Assembly: GCA_023394955.1 (NCBI GenBank)
Contig: JAEWZY010000041.1
Coordinates: 62,001-126,000, forward strand
DNA from: Bacillota bacterium
GTDB lineage: Bacteria; Bacillota; UBA4882; UBA8346
Reading direction: 5' to 3'
DNA: 64,000 nucleotides
Below are positions 16,857-25,319 of the stretch, one piece after another. A program made the position numbers and the translations under genes. Position 1 is the first letter of the stretch. Each line of letters opens with the position of its first letter. The notes beneath the pieces were generated by a model, which saw only the letters and a program-made list of their open reading frames with translations, ran no database searches and was not told the origin of the DNA.

Positions 16857-17894
16857 CTATTTTTGCCCAAAGAGACCATTTTGAACCTGGTTACCATTGC
16901 GGAAAGGGCGGTTAAAATGCCCATACGCCAGCCGGGTGGCAGTCCGCCCTCTGGGCGTCCGGTTGATGAATCCGATCTGGAGCAGATAGGGTTCGTATAC
17001 ATCTTCAATGGTCTCCGATTCTTCGCCAATTGAGGCGGCGATCGTATCCAACCCCACCGGGCCGCCATCGAACTTATCGATAATCGTCATCAGGACCGTC
17101 CGGTCAATCCGGTCCAGACCCAAACGATCCACTTCCATCATTTTCAAAGCTTCATCAGCAACTTGGGCGGTAATATCCCCCGATGCCTTAACCTGGGCAT
17201 AATCGCGCACCCGTTTTAAAAGCCGGTTGGCAATTCGGGGCGTTCCTCGCGAGCGTCCCGCAATCTCCCGCGCTCCTGATTCTTCAATCGCAATTTTTAA
17301 GATTGCCGCCGAACGGATGATGATTTGTTGTAATTCCCCAGTTTCATAAAATTCCAACCGGTTAATGATTCCAAACCGATCCCGTAACGGCGAAGTGAGG
17401 GAACCGGCTCTGGTAGTAGCCCCAACCAAAGTGAAACGGGGTAGATCGATCCTAACCGACCGGGCGCTGGGACCCTTTCCGATGATGATATCCAGGGCAA
17501 AATCCTCCATCGCCGGATAAAGTACTTCTTCGACACTACGATTGAGACGATGAACCTCGTCAATGAAGAGGACATCTTTGGCTTCCAAATTAGTCAAGAT
17601 TGCCGCCAGGTCTCCGGGGCGTTCAATGGCCGGCCCCGAAGTAATCCTCAAGTTCACCTGAAGTTCATTAGCAATGATATGCGCCAGCGAAGTTTTACCA
17701 AGCCCGGGCGGCCCGTAAAGTAAAACGTGATCCAAGGATTCCCGGCGGGACCTAGCGGCCTGAATATAGATTTCCAGAGTCTCCTTAACCCGCGATTGCC
17801 CGATGTATTCATTAAAATTACGCGGCCTGAGATTCAGCTCATTTTCGCCATCAATATCTTGCTTCAAAGCGCTAATAACCCGTTCTTCTTCCAT
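16857..17894 (-). CDS. ruvB: Holliday junction branch-migration ATPase RuvB
   Basis: 345 residues. Walker [11 protein letters not shown] at 61-70, Walker B and DEVH at 110-115, sensor 1 LVGATTRAG, arginine finger in [10 protein letters not shown], and a C-terminal winged helix with the [17 protein letters not shown]-binding segment. It forms the hexameric motor that drives branch migration with RuvA. It is the third gene of ruvC-ruvA-ruvB, 21 bp after ruvA. Confidence 0.97.
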   Translation of the reverse strand: MEEERVISALKQDIDGENELNLRPRNFNEYIGQSRVKETLEIYIQAARSRRESLDHVLLYGPPGLGKTSLAHIIANELQVNLRITSGPAIERPGDLAAILTNLEAKDVLFIDEVHRLNRSVEEVLYPAMEDFALDIIIGKGPSARSVRIDLPRFTLVGATTRAGSLTSPLRDRFGIINRLEFYETGELQQIIIRSAAILKIAIEESGAREIAGRSRGTPRIANRLLKRVRDYAQVKASGDITAQVADEALKMMEVDRLGLDRIDRTVLMTIIDKFDGGPVGLDTIAASIGEESETIEDVYEPYLLQIGFINRTPRGRTATRLAYGHFNRPFRNGNQVQNGLFGQK

Positions 17895-17915
17895 TGGTTA
17901 CCTTTCCTAGTCACT

Positions 17916-18518
17916 TCATTTCCGGCCTAAGTTTCGCAAGGCCAAACGGACCATCTCCGGAGTGGTCAAACTAGCGTCCGCTTTATGAATCATATTCACA
18001 GCCTCCGCCGCTTCTCTTTGAGGATAGCCCAAAGCGACTAAGGCATCGACCGTATCTCCCACAATACTAACATACCGTGAAGCCGATCTATGATCTCCGG
18101 TTCCGCTCCGGGTACTACGACCTAACTTCCCTTTTAACTCCAGGATGAGACGTTGGGCAGTCTTTAAGCCAACGCCGGAAACAGCAGTTAGAGCCCGGTG
18201 ATCTTCATTCTCAACTGCTTCCCGCAAACTGTCCCCGGACAAACTGCTTAAAATAGCCAACGCCGTTTTGGGTCCAATCCCGGAGACACCGATAATCTTC
18301 TCAAAAACTGTTTTATCTTCAAGATTTAAAAAGCCGAAAAGATTGGCTCCGTCCTCACGCAAATAAAAATGGGTAAATATCTTGACCTGGTCGGTCATCC
18401 GGCTTAAGGTCTCCAACGCCGACAACGGCATTAGCACCCGGTAACCGACTCCATTAACGTCGAAAATACAACTATCCCCTCCGACATCGGCTACTTTACC
18501 GGTCAAGGTAGCAATCAT
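17916..18518 (-). CDS. ruvA: Holliday junction recognition protein RuvA
   Basis: 200 residues from the preferred start MIATLTGKVADVGGDSCIFDV. The OB-fold domain is followed by two helix-hairpin-helix motifs (IGVSGIGPKTALAIL and VSGVGLKTAQRLILELKGK). The C-terminal domain (TVDALVALGYPQREAAEAV) contacts RuvB. CGGAGGT precedes the ATG at 18518; the upstream extension of nine residues is rejected on this basis. Confidence 0.96.
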   Translation of the reverse strand: MIATLTGKVADVGGDSCIFDVNGVGYRVLMPLSALETLSRMTDQVKIFTHFYLREDGANLFGFLNLEDKTVFEKIIGVSGIGPKTALAILSSLSGDSLREAVENEDHRALTAVSGVGLKTAQRLILELKGKLGRSTRSGTGDHRSASRYVSIVGDTVDALVALGYPQREAAEAVNMIHKADASLTTPEMVRLALRNLGRK

Positions 18519-18581
18519 TAGAACCTCCGTTTTTACAGCGATCAATTAGCAATTATCAGTAAGCACTATCTATCTTAGAAA

Positions 18582-19079
18582 TTAATGCTGTTTATTAATC
18601 ACAGATAACTGTTTATATGAGTTTGCGTGGCAAATGGCGATGGCCAGGGCATCGGCGGCGTCATCCGGCTTGGGGATCTCGTTTAGGCAAAGTAAGATCT
18701 TTACCATCTCCTGGACTTGCCGTTTTTCGGCCCGGCCGTAACCTACCACCGCCATTTTCACCTGCAATGGAGTATATTCGATAATATCCAGACCGGCTTC
18801 GGCGCCGGCCAGCAAAACCACTCCCCGCGCTTGTCCCACGGTCAACGCGGTCCGGACATTCTTATTGAAAAACAATTGCTCAACCGCCATCATATCCGGC
18901 CGGTATTGTTCAATGACGGCTTGTAACCCATGATAGATCTGTTGCAGACGCAGTGCGGTAGGCATCTCGGGAGCCGTGAGAATCACTCCGAAAGCGATTC
19001 GTTTTAAATGATTCCCTTGCTTTTCAACGAGGCCATAGCCGGTAATAGCCGTTCCGGGGTCAATCCCTAGTATCACCAT
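18582..19079 (-). CDS. ruvC: Holliday junction resolvase RuvC
   Basis: 165 residues. Catalytic acidic residues are Asp7 in MVILGIDPGTAITGYG, Glu67 in MMAVEQLFF, and the Asp pair in KPDDAADALAIAICH. RNase H-like fold; it cleaves Holliday junctions with RuvAB. First gene of the ruvCAB-queH operon. Confidence 0.96.
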   Translation of the reverse strand: MVILGIDPGTAITGYGLVEKQGNHLKRIAFGVILTAPEMPTALRLQQIYHGLQAVIEQYRPDMMAVEQLFFNKNVRTALTVGQARGVVLLAGAEAGLDIIEYTPLQVKMAVVGYGRAEKRQVQEMVKILLCLNEIPKPDDAADALAIAICHANSYKQLSVINKQH

Positions 19080-19136
19080 CTCCCGTTTTTACCTCCTCGT
19101 TTATTATTCGCCTTCCCGGCGCCAAATCCTTTAGTT

Positions 19137-20366
19137 TTACTTCCAGATCACTGCCCAAAGTAAAGCGGATAATAGAAAAACAACTCCTGGAAATACTACT
19201 TTTCGCCAGACTTTGATTAAATCAGCCTTGAAATAGTCAACGGTTATAAATAAACATAGATGGACCGGCGAAAGCATTATCCCGACAAACCCACTGATAT
19301 ATGCCAGAACAAAAGCTCCCGGATTCAGCTGCGAGCCTGTGCCAATGATCCCGATTAACAGCGGAAAAGTGGCCGCCACGTATCCTTGGGACAATCCTAT
19401 CGCAAAAGCCACAAAAAAAGTTAAACAAACCAATACTAATAGGTCGGGTACGCCTAGGCTTTTCAAGTATACCGGCAACCAGGCGATCACTCCGGAGGTG
19501 GCGAGCATTTCTTTGAAAAAAAGAATCCCAACGATTAATATGATAATCGATAAACTGAACGATTCTTTACAGAGTTTTTTCAAGTCGGGGATCCGATAAC
19601 GATTCATTACTAATAATAGGATTAAGACTGCGATTACGGTCAAGCTGACATCAGTCTTGAAGAGCAAAACAGTCAAAACAATGACTGTTACCGGCCAGAT
19701 TCCAGCCCACAAATCAAATAAACCGTTGCTTTTAGTATCGTTAGTAACGGCCTCTTCTTTCAACCCGGGATAGGTTTCGATTTTTCGGATATATAAAAAA
19801 TAACCGAGGGGCACGGCGATGAAGAAAAATGTAGAAAGCATCAAAGACAGTTTGCCGACGGGGATTTCCAGCAATTGCGAGGCTAAAATTACCCCCGGAT
19901 ACATGGGGATAAAAAATTCCCAAAGATGCCGGAACCAGTAGTTGATTAAGCTTTGATCCTCCGGCGATAAAGAAAGCCCCTTTCCGGCCTCGGCCACCAA
20001 AGGAGCTGAAAACACAGCCCCTCCCGGTGAAGGTAATAATCCTAAAAAGGCCGGTAAAATCATCAAGTTTATCTTAGCAGAGGGGATTAGAGTTTTCAAA
20101 GCGATTACGGTCTTATTTAAATAGCCTTTAGTCCGCATCACATGTTCCAAAAACATGATGATATTCAAGGCCACTCCCAATTGGAGAAAAACCGGACTGA
20201 TTATCGCCCGTTTTAACGTTAGTAGATGGCCTTGTAAGTCAACCCTGAATAGTAGTCCTAATGCAAGTCCGGCGCTGAGCATCACCCATCCGGTCTGGAC
20301 TTTTTTACGCAACAATATTATGATCAAAAAAAAAGTCAATAAAATATTAACCGCTGGATGAAGCAT
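19137..20366 (-). CDS. DUF401 family membrane permease
   Basis: 409 residues and about ten membrane helices, matching the DUF401 family of ion-transporter-superfamily permeases. Characteristic parts are ILPAFLGLLPSPGGAVFSAPLVAEAG, NYWFRHLWEFFIPMYPGVILA, and the second-repeat equivalent AIGLSQGYVAATFPLLIG ... YISGFVGIMLSPVHLC. The two re-entrant proline/glycine segments suggest an anion or organic acid transporter. Substrate unknown. It lies 57 bp upstream of ruvC in the same direction, so it may belong to that transcript. Confidence 0.75.
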   Translation of the reverse strand: MLHPAVNILLTFFLIIILLRKKVQTGWVMLSAGLALGLLFRVDLQGHLLTLKRAIISPVFLQLGVALNIIMFLEHVMRTKGYLNKTVIALKTLIPSAKINLMILPAFLGLLPSPGGAVFSAPLVAEAGKGLSLSPEDQSLINYWFRHLWEFFIPMYPGVILASQLLEIPVGKLSLMLSTFFFIAVPLGYFLYIRKIETYPGLKEEAVTNDTKSNGLFDLWAGIWPVTVIVLTVLLFKTDVSLTVIAVLILLLVMNRYRIPDLKKLCKESFSLSIIILIVGILFFKEMLATSGVIAWLPVYLKSLGVPDLLVLVCLTFFVAFAIGLSQGYVAATFPLLIGIIGTGSQLNPGAFVLAYISGFVGIMLSPVHLCLFITVDYFKADLIKVWRKVVFPGVVFLLSALLWAVIWK

Positions 20367-20467
20367 TAAATCATTCCTTTGAAAAATGCCTGTCTTTAGG
20401 TAGGATTTTACCTTTAACAGTCGAAAAATACAAGTGAAATATTGTTTAAAAAAGGAGATTTGAAATA

Positions 20468-21478
20468 ATGCTTAATGTCTTTAATGAGCTTAGCCGTGAA
20501 CATCCCAAGCACGGGAGTGGTTCCCCCACGGCGGCCCAAGCTATTGCGGAGCAAGCCACAGCATTGAATTTGGAAGTAGTTACCGAAAAAATCAAGGTGT
20601 ATCATTTTCAAAACAGCCTACTCTCTTTCGGACTAGGGAGTTTAGTCGCGTTCTTAATCGGTATTTCCTTTCCCCTGCCGGGGTTCATCCTCCAGACAAT
20701 CTTCTGGCTGCTCCTGTTGGGAGAGGTTAAACGGCCAGTTCTGGCTAAATTTAAATCAGGGGAAGCCGAAAACATAGTGGTCACCATTCCGGCCCGGAGT
20801 AAAGAAGTTCAAAAAATAATTTTAACTGCCGCTTATGATACCGATCCTTTTATACCAACACCGCCGGGTTTAAAACCCCAGTTATATTGGGACCTCGGTC
20901 TAATTCTAGGGTTAGCGATCCCGGTTTTGCAATTGATCGGTATTATGCTGACACTACCTTCATTATTGTTCTGGTCCTTACTTCCGTTATTGATGTTAGC
21001 GGTATGGGGCGTTTTAGCGAAAAGCCTACCGGTTCCGCCGGGATTAACAGGTTGTACCGCTTTATTGGAAACAGCCTCGATTTTGACTAGGTTCCGCCCC
21101 AGTATTACTACGGTAGTCCTTTATTTTACCGGAGGGGGATCTTTAAATTCAGGCGTCCAAAAACTACCGGCGCTTTTTAAAGGGGAAAATCCAACTTACG
21201 GATTGAATTTGGTTGAACAAAACCGGTCGGAGATCGGAATCATCAACCGGGAAGGTTTTTTACCCCAATCCGGCAGTCCTTTACTTAAAGAGCTACTCAT
21301 CGAAGTAGCGGCGGAAAAATCGATCCCCGTTAAATGCGTAACCACATCCGAGGTGACGCCGTCTTATCCTTTATTAACTAAAAAGATGAACGCCATCTCC
21401 TTGGCTGTTCCAGTCGGAGAAACCAATGACCGTCTCAGGGAATTGATAGTCGGTTTCATTCGCAAGATCGAGCATTGA
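20468..21478 (+). CDS. Degenerate M28-peptidase-like membrane protein
   Basis: 336 residues. The start (FNELSREHPKHGSGSPTAAQ AIAEQATALNLEV) and ENIVVTIPARS...QKIILTAAYDTDP align with the opening of M28 aminopeptidases, where the last segment should read HYD(S/T). Here the zinc-binding His is replaced by Ala-Tyr, and no DDG...E or H...E ligands follow. Two membrane segments lie at about residues 52-83 and a further pair at about 145-185. It is probably a catalytically dead relative with a structural or binding role. Divergent from the DUF401 gene; a good GGAGATT ribosome site lies upstream. Confidence 0.55.
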   Translation: MLNVFNELSREHPKHGSGSPTAAQAIAEQATALNLEVVTEKIKVYHFQNSLLSFGLGSLVAFLIGISFPLPGFILQTIFWLLLLGEVKRPVLAKFKSGEAENIVVTIPARSKEVQKIILTAAYDTDPFIPTPPGLKPQLYWDLGLILGLAIPVLQLIGIMLTLPSLLFWSLLPLLMLAVWGVLAKSLPVPPGLTGCTALLETASILTRFRPSITTVVLYFTGGGSLNSGVQKLPALFKGENPTYGLNLVEQNRSEIGIINREGFLPQSGSPLLKELLIEVAAEKSIPVKCVTTSEVTPSYPLLTKKMNAISLAVPVGETNDRLRELIVGFIRKIEH

Positions 21479-21495
21479 TAGGGATTATTATTAAA

Positions 21496-21531
21496 GCTAA
21501 ACCCCTTGGTCAACCGGGGGTTTAGCCTTTC
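21496..21531. terminator. Bidirectional terminator
   Basis: The stem GCTAAACCCC / CGGGGGTTTAGC lies between the convergent M28-like gene and TauE/SafE gene. Confidence 0.65.
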
Positions 21532-21649
21532 AATAACTAGCAAGTAAGTAAAACTCATCAAAAAAACAAAGCCTTTTAAAGATAGTCATTTTTCCTCCTC
21601 ATTTTGATTGATATAGGATCAACTATCCCTGTTAAACTCTTCTTACCGA

Positions 21650-22564
21650 TCAGAACCAAATCTGACCAATTAAGTCCCAACAGATTACCGCAATACCCAA
21701 TACAATTACCCAAGCGAAATACCTCCGGATCTTCCGTCCCCCCAGAAAACGGGAAGCTAATACTCCCAGTTGGACACCGGCCAAAGAACCAACCAACAAT
21801 ATCGCTACTAATAACATTTCCACATGGTTTTCGAAGGTATGCCGCAATGCGCCGTAACCGGTAGCGAACACAATCTGAAACGCGCTGGTCCCAACGGCAA
21901 CCGAGGTAGGAACCCCAAGTACATAAACCAATAACGGAAAATTGACAAAACCGCCGCCCACACCCAAAAGACCGGTTAATATTCCAACTAGTATACTTAA
22001 TAATAAGGGAATCCAGATGCTCATCGCCGCGATATTCGATCGTGGAAACGCTATTATAGGACGGAACTGGAAACCGGATATGTTTTGAACTAATCCCGCA
22101 GCCACTTCATCTCCGGCTGACGGATTAGAAGTCTCCCGCCAGATTGAAATAGCCACTGCCGTCATTAGAACTAAAAATAAGCCGCTCATAATCAGATCCA
22201 AGACCGTAAATGATTTGAAATTAATACTTATCATACCGCCTGTACCAAGCAATTTCAGTAAGCGAACTCCGATCTCCGTTCCGGCTAAAGCCCCTCCGGC
22301 CATGATAGCTCCCATCAATAGGTCCACATTTTTATTACGCCAGTGTTTCCAAGCTGAAAAAGAACCGGTGATGAAGATCTGCAACAAACCACTGCCGACA
22401 GCTATCGGATAAGGAACGCCAAAGACGATTTTTAAAAGGGGAGTCAACAAAAATCCCCCTCCCGCGCCGAACATCCCCGTTAAAAATCCGATACCCGCGC
22501 CTAAAAGCGCTAACCCAGGCCACCAAACATCCGTTCCGGATAATAAAAGATTAATCTGAAACAT
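21650..22564 (-). CDS. TauE/SafE-family sulfite/anion exporter
   Basis: 304 residues with eight or so membrane helices in two repeats. Each repeat carries the family glycine motif: GFLTGMFGAGGGFLLTPLL near the start and VGILTGLLGVGGGFVNFPLL in the middle, each followed by a VPxxVAVGTS-like segment. The family exports sulfite, sulfoacetate and related anions. It is the last gene of the minus-strand catabolic run and lies downstream of two sulfatases, so removal of sulfate, or of sulfite formed from it, is a reasonable inference. GAGGT precedes the ATG. Confidence 0.8.
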   Translation of the reverse strand: MFQINLLLSGTDVWWPGLALLGAGIGFLTGMFGAGGGFLLTPLLKIVFGVPYPIAVGSGLLQIFITGSFSAWKHWRNKNVDLLMGAIMAGGALAGTEIGVRLLKLLGTGGMISINFKSFTVLDLIMSGLFLVLMTAVAISIWRETSNPSAGDEVAAGLVQNISGFQFRPIIAFPRSNIAAMSIWIPLLLSILVGILTGLLGVGGGFVNFPLLVYVLGVPTSVAVGTSAFQIVFATGYGALRHTFENHVEMLLVAILLVGSLAGVQLGVLASRFLGGRKIRRYFAWVIVLGIAVICWDLIGQIWF

Positions 22565-22703
22565 TTTTTACCTCTTCTTTAAAAAACAGGAAACCAGCCT
22601 TGTTGGACCATGGCGGGGCTTGTCCGTTTTGTATTTAAGTTCTTCTAGAGTAACCAATAATCCTTCCTCTAGCAGCGGTTAAACGTCATAGTTAACAAAA
22701 GGA

Positions 22704-24152
22704 TCACACACCGACTATTTGTCCATTTTTCATCCCCAAATGTACTGCGGCCACTTTGAATGTCTTCGGCAGCGCCAGGATATTCGGACTATCTCCCACA
22801 TACTTCCGGGCATCCTTCAAAGCCTCCTCAAAGGTAGCCCTGGTCTTCATCCCCATCCCCCGGGCAAATCCCGGTTCATAGGCGCCGACAATATAAATGG
22901 CGGCGCAGTTCATCTCGGCGATATGGCCGCAGGAGATCATCGAGAAAGCGTGATAGGGATGATAACCATAGTTAAAACGGTATTTTTTGATATACTCTTC
23001 ATTATTTGAAAAAAATTCACCAAACCTTTCCAATTCGGGAAGGGTGTTATGATAGTCCTGCTGGAAGAGTTCATATAAAGCGCGGTAGGATGGGAACTCT
23101 TCGTCATGGAAGTATCCGTTGCAGATCGAAGCACAGATCACCACGCAGTTATCCTTCATAACCCGTTTGTGCCGGATAATATTAGCGGAGATTGCCTGTA
23201 ACATCAGAATCGGGTTGGTCCCCATTCCATTGCCATAATGAAACGCCTGGGGCATACCGAAGACCATCACGTCATATTTCTTTTCGGCCCAGGGCACATA
23301 AGTACGCTTGTCCGCCACCTCCCAGGAAAGCGGTTGAATCTCCTTGGCGTAACCGGTAAAGACCGCTAGTTGCCGTTGATAAGTATCGAGGACCGCGTCA
23401 CAGGTGAAGAACTTCTTTCCCATGCATTTTTCCATATGCTGGCCGATGGAGTCGAATTTCTGCCGCATCAGACTATGATTGCTCACCGGCGTAAAATCGC
23501 CCCGGTGCATCACGTGGGGCACATGATGGGCGGCGATGGACTTCCAATGAGTAATCCCGGTGGAACAATGCTTATAACCGCCGGAATATCCGCCGTAAGG
23601 GTTGCCCAGAGCATGTCCGATCAACACCGCGAAATCGGAATCATAAACCTCTTTATTCATAATCACCCGGTTGCCCATCTCGTCGTAACCCAGGTCGATC
23701 AGGTTATTCCAATCCTCGCTGTCATGGTTGACGATCTGATTCGTCCACCAAAACTCGTTAAAAACTTTCTCCCCCAACAAGCTTTTGATTTCTTCCCGGG
23801 TGTTCTTCCGGTGCAGACCGTTGCTGCAGATTAGTTTGATATCTTTCTTGTCCACTCCGGCTTTGAGGCATTCCTCGATAATAATCGGAATGGAGACTTT
23901 CCGGTGGGAATCATCTTGAAAGCCGCCTTTTACTCTATCCGGAAAGACGATGGTCACTTTGGAACCGCGCTTCACCGAAGCGGTAATCGGGGGCATGCCG
24001 ATTGGGTTCAGAATCGACTTTTTGGTCTCTGCTTCGATATTCTGAAGGCAAGGCGGATCCGGGACGGTTTCTCCCGGTATGAAAACGTCGGTATTATCGG
24101 GCAGGTTCGCTTCCATTACGCCCTGGCCGTATTCGAAAGCTAGTCTTTTCAT
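22704..24152 (-). CDS. LarA-family nickel-pincer racemase/epimerase homologue
   Basis: 482 residues, longer than the ~425 of lactate racemase LarA. The DUF2088 N-domain includes KVTIVFPDRVKGG and the SNGLHRKNT motif (His114 in the LarA HxR position). The loop SGGYKHCSTGITHWKS at 190-205 supplies Lys194, which corresponds to the cofactor-anchoring lysine. Family members epimerise 2-hydroxyacids through a nickel pincer nucleotide made by LarBCE, none of which is in this window. Located after the Spo0E-like gene in module B, it may epimerise an onate derived from the sugar substrate. A decayed close copy lies at 48.8-49.5 kb. GGAGG precedes the ATG. Confidence 0.75.
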   Translation of the reverse strand: MKRLAFEYGQGVMEANLPDNTDVFIPGETVPDPPCLQNIEAETKKSILNPIGMPPITASVKRGSKVTIVFPDRVKGGFQDDSHRKVSIPIIIEECLKAGVDKKDIKLICSNGLHRKNTREEIKSLLGEKVFNEFWWTNQIVNHDSEDWNNLIDLGYDEMGNRVIMNKEVYDSDFAVLIGHALGNPYGGYSGGYKHCSTGITHWKSIAAHHVPHVMHRGDFTPVSNHSLMRQKFDSIGQHMEKCMGKKFFTCDAVLDTYQRQLAVFTGYAKEIQPLSWEVADKRTYVPWAEKKYDVMVFGMPQAFHYGNGMGTNPILMLQAISANIIRHKRVMKDNCVVICASICNGYFHDEEFPSYRALYELFQQDYHNTLPELERFGEFFSNNEEYIKKYRFNYGYHPYHAFSMISCGHIAEMNCAAIYIVGAYEPGFARGMGMKTRATFEEALKDARKYVGDSPNILALPKTFKVAAVHLGMKNGQIVGV

Positions 24153-24195
24153 GTGGCGCCTCCTCTAATAAAAGCTATCAAAATATACTATTAAT

Positions 24196-24366
24196 CTAAT
24201 CCGGTATTCCGCACAACAGCCGGTCATGCTCATTCAACAACCGGTCAATGCGGGTAGCGAGCCTTAATACCTCCGCATCCGTCTGTTGTCGCGTTTCCCA
24301 AAGATCGACGAGTTGCCGTTTCAAATCTTCTATTTCCTGAACTACTACATTCAATCGTTTTGACAT
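24196..24366 (-). CDS. Spo0E-like aspartyl-phosphate phosphatase family protein
   Basis: 56 residues, a helical hairpin: MSKRLNVVVQEIEDLKRQLV, then a turn, then ATRIDRLLNEHDRLL. The second helix matches the Spo0E-family SQELDxLIxxY signature in modified form (ATRIDRLLNEH). Classical members dephosphorylate Spo0A-P and delay sporulation. A paralogue of identical length closes module A (38031-38201). Its position directly behind a sugar operon suggests coupling of carbon supply to sporulation control, which is inference. Confidence 0.65.
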   Translation of the reverse strand: MSKRLNVVVQEIEDLKRQLVDLWETRQQTDAEVLRLATRIDRLLNEHDRLLCGIPD

Positions 24367-24386
24367 TGTAAGACTCCACTACTGAT

Positions 24387-25319
24387 TTAATAACTCGAAA
24401 ACTGGTCAATTATCCGTTTTAAACCGGAAGGTTCAAAACCAATCTCCCCGCTAAACCGGGTTAAAGCAACCAGTCCGCCGTCGATGGTTTGGATCCCGCC
24501 GATCAGCGCCGCGTTATCTTCTTTGAGACCGCCTCCGTATACTACCGCGGGCACAAAACCATCTAACTCTGCGACGGTTTTTTTGATGAACGACGAGACA
24601 AAACTGATATATTCAACTCCGGGCGGGATTTTACCGGGACCAATGGCCCAAACCGGTTCATAGCCGATCACGATCTTCCGGTTATTGATGAATCCGGCCA
24701 CACCCTTTAAATTCATTTCCAGCTGGGAACGTAAAACAGCCTCAATTCGCGGTTTTTGTTCTTCAAATAAACCGCCGCCTTTCTCTTCGGCCGTTTCACC
24801 CACGCATAATAAGACATCCAAGCCGGCCCGAAGCGCACAGACTACTTCGGCATTGATTATCCCATCTACAGCCTTTTTGGCTTTATCTCGTTTGGCTCCG
24901 TCTTCGAAGACAGCTGAGTCATAGGCGGCCATAATCCCTAATTTATCTTTTCTCTCCTCGGAATGGCCGATAATCGACCATTGACAACCAATGCTTTTCA
25001 TGGCGGTTGCCGGACGGTTGGTAGTAAAGGCCCCAAAATTGCCGCCGGCGAGGATGTCTTCGCGAAAGACACCCTGACAGCCGATGGCCAGTGAGCTTAT
25101 TTGTGCTGAAGGATAACTGTTTATTTTGTTAAAAGCATTTATCAAAAGGGCTTCCGGAAATAAAAAAGTTATCTTTAAATTTGTTAATGAGCCGATTCCC
25201 AGCTTTACAGTTTCATCAATTACCGTCTCTACCCATTGCTTTGGTTCTTTTAATGGGCAAATACCGCCCAATTCCCGAGCAACTTCAAAACGTTTTAAAT
25301 TAACGAATATTTCCTTCAT
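24387..25319 (-). CDS. Triosephosphate isomerase-like enzyme, divergent
   Basis: 310 residues against ~250 for TpiA. The catalytic His is in SIIGHSEERKD and the catalytic Glu in IVIGYEPVWAIGPGK; the phosphate loop is VYGGGLKEDNA. The N-terminus, MKEIFVNLKRFEVARELGG, replaces the usual GNWKM, so the Lys/Asn substrate contacts are altered. Related TpiA-like enzymes (EryH, LerI, DerI) isomerise tetrulose phosphates. Coupled to the FGGY kinase by an ATGA overlap, it may act on the phosphorylated product of that kinase rather than serve glycolysis. Either role is possible. Confidence 0.75.
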   Translation of the reverse strand: MKEIFVNLKRFEVARELGGICPLKEPKQWVETVIDETVKLGIGSLTNLKITFLFPEALLINAFNKINSYPSAQISSLAIGCQGVFREDILAGGNFGAFTTNRPATAMKSIGCQWSIIGHSEERKDKLGIMAAYDSAVFEDGAKRDKAKKAVDGIINAEVVCALRAGLDVLLCVGETAEEKGGGLFEEQKPRIEAVLRSQLEMNLKGVAGFINNRKIVIGYEPVWAIGPGKIPPGVEYISFVSSFIKKTVAELDGFVPAVVYGGGLKEDNAALIGGIQTIDGGLVALTRFSGEIGFEPSGLKRIIDQFSSY

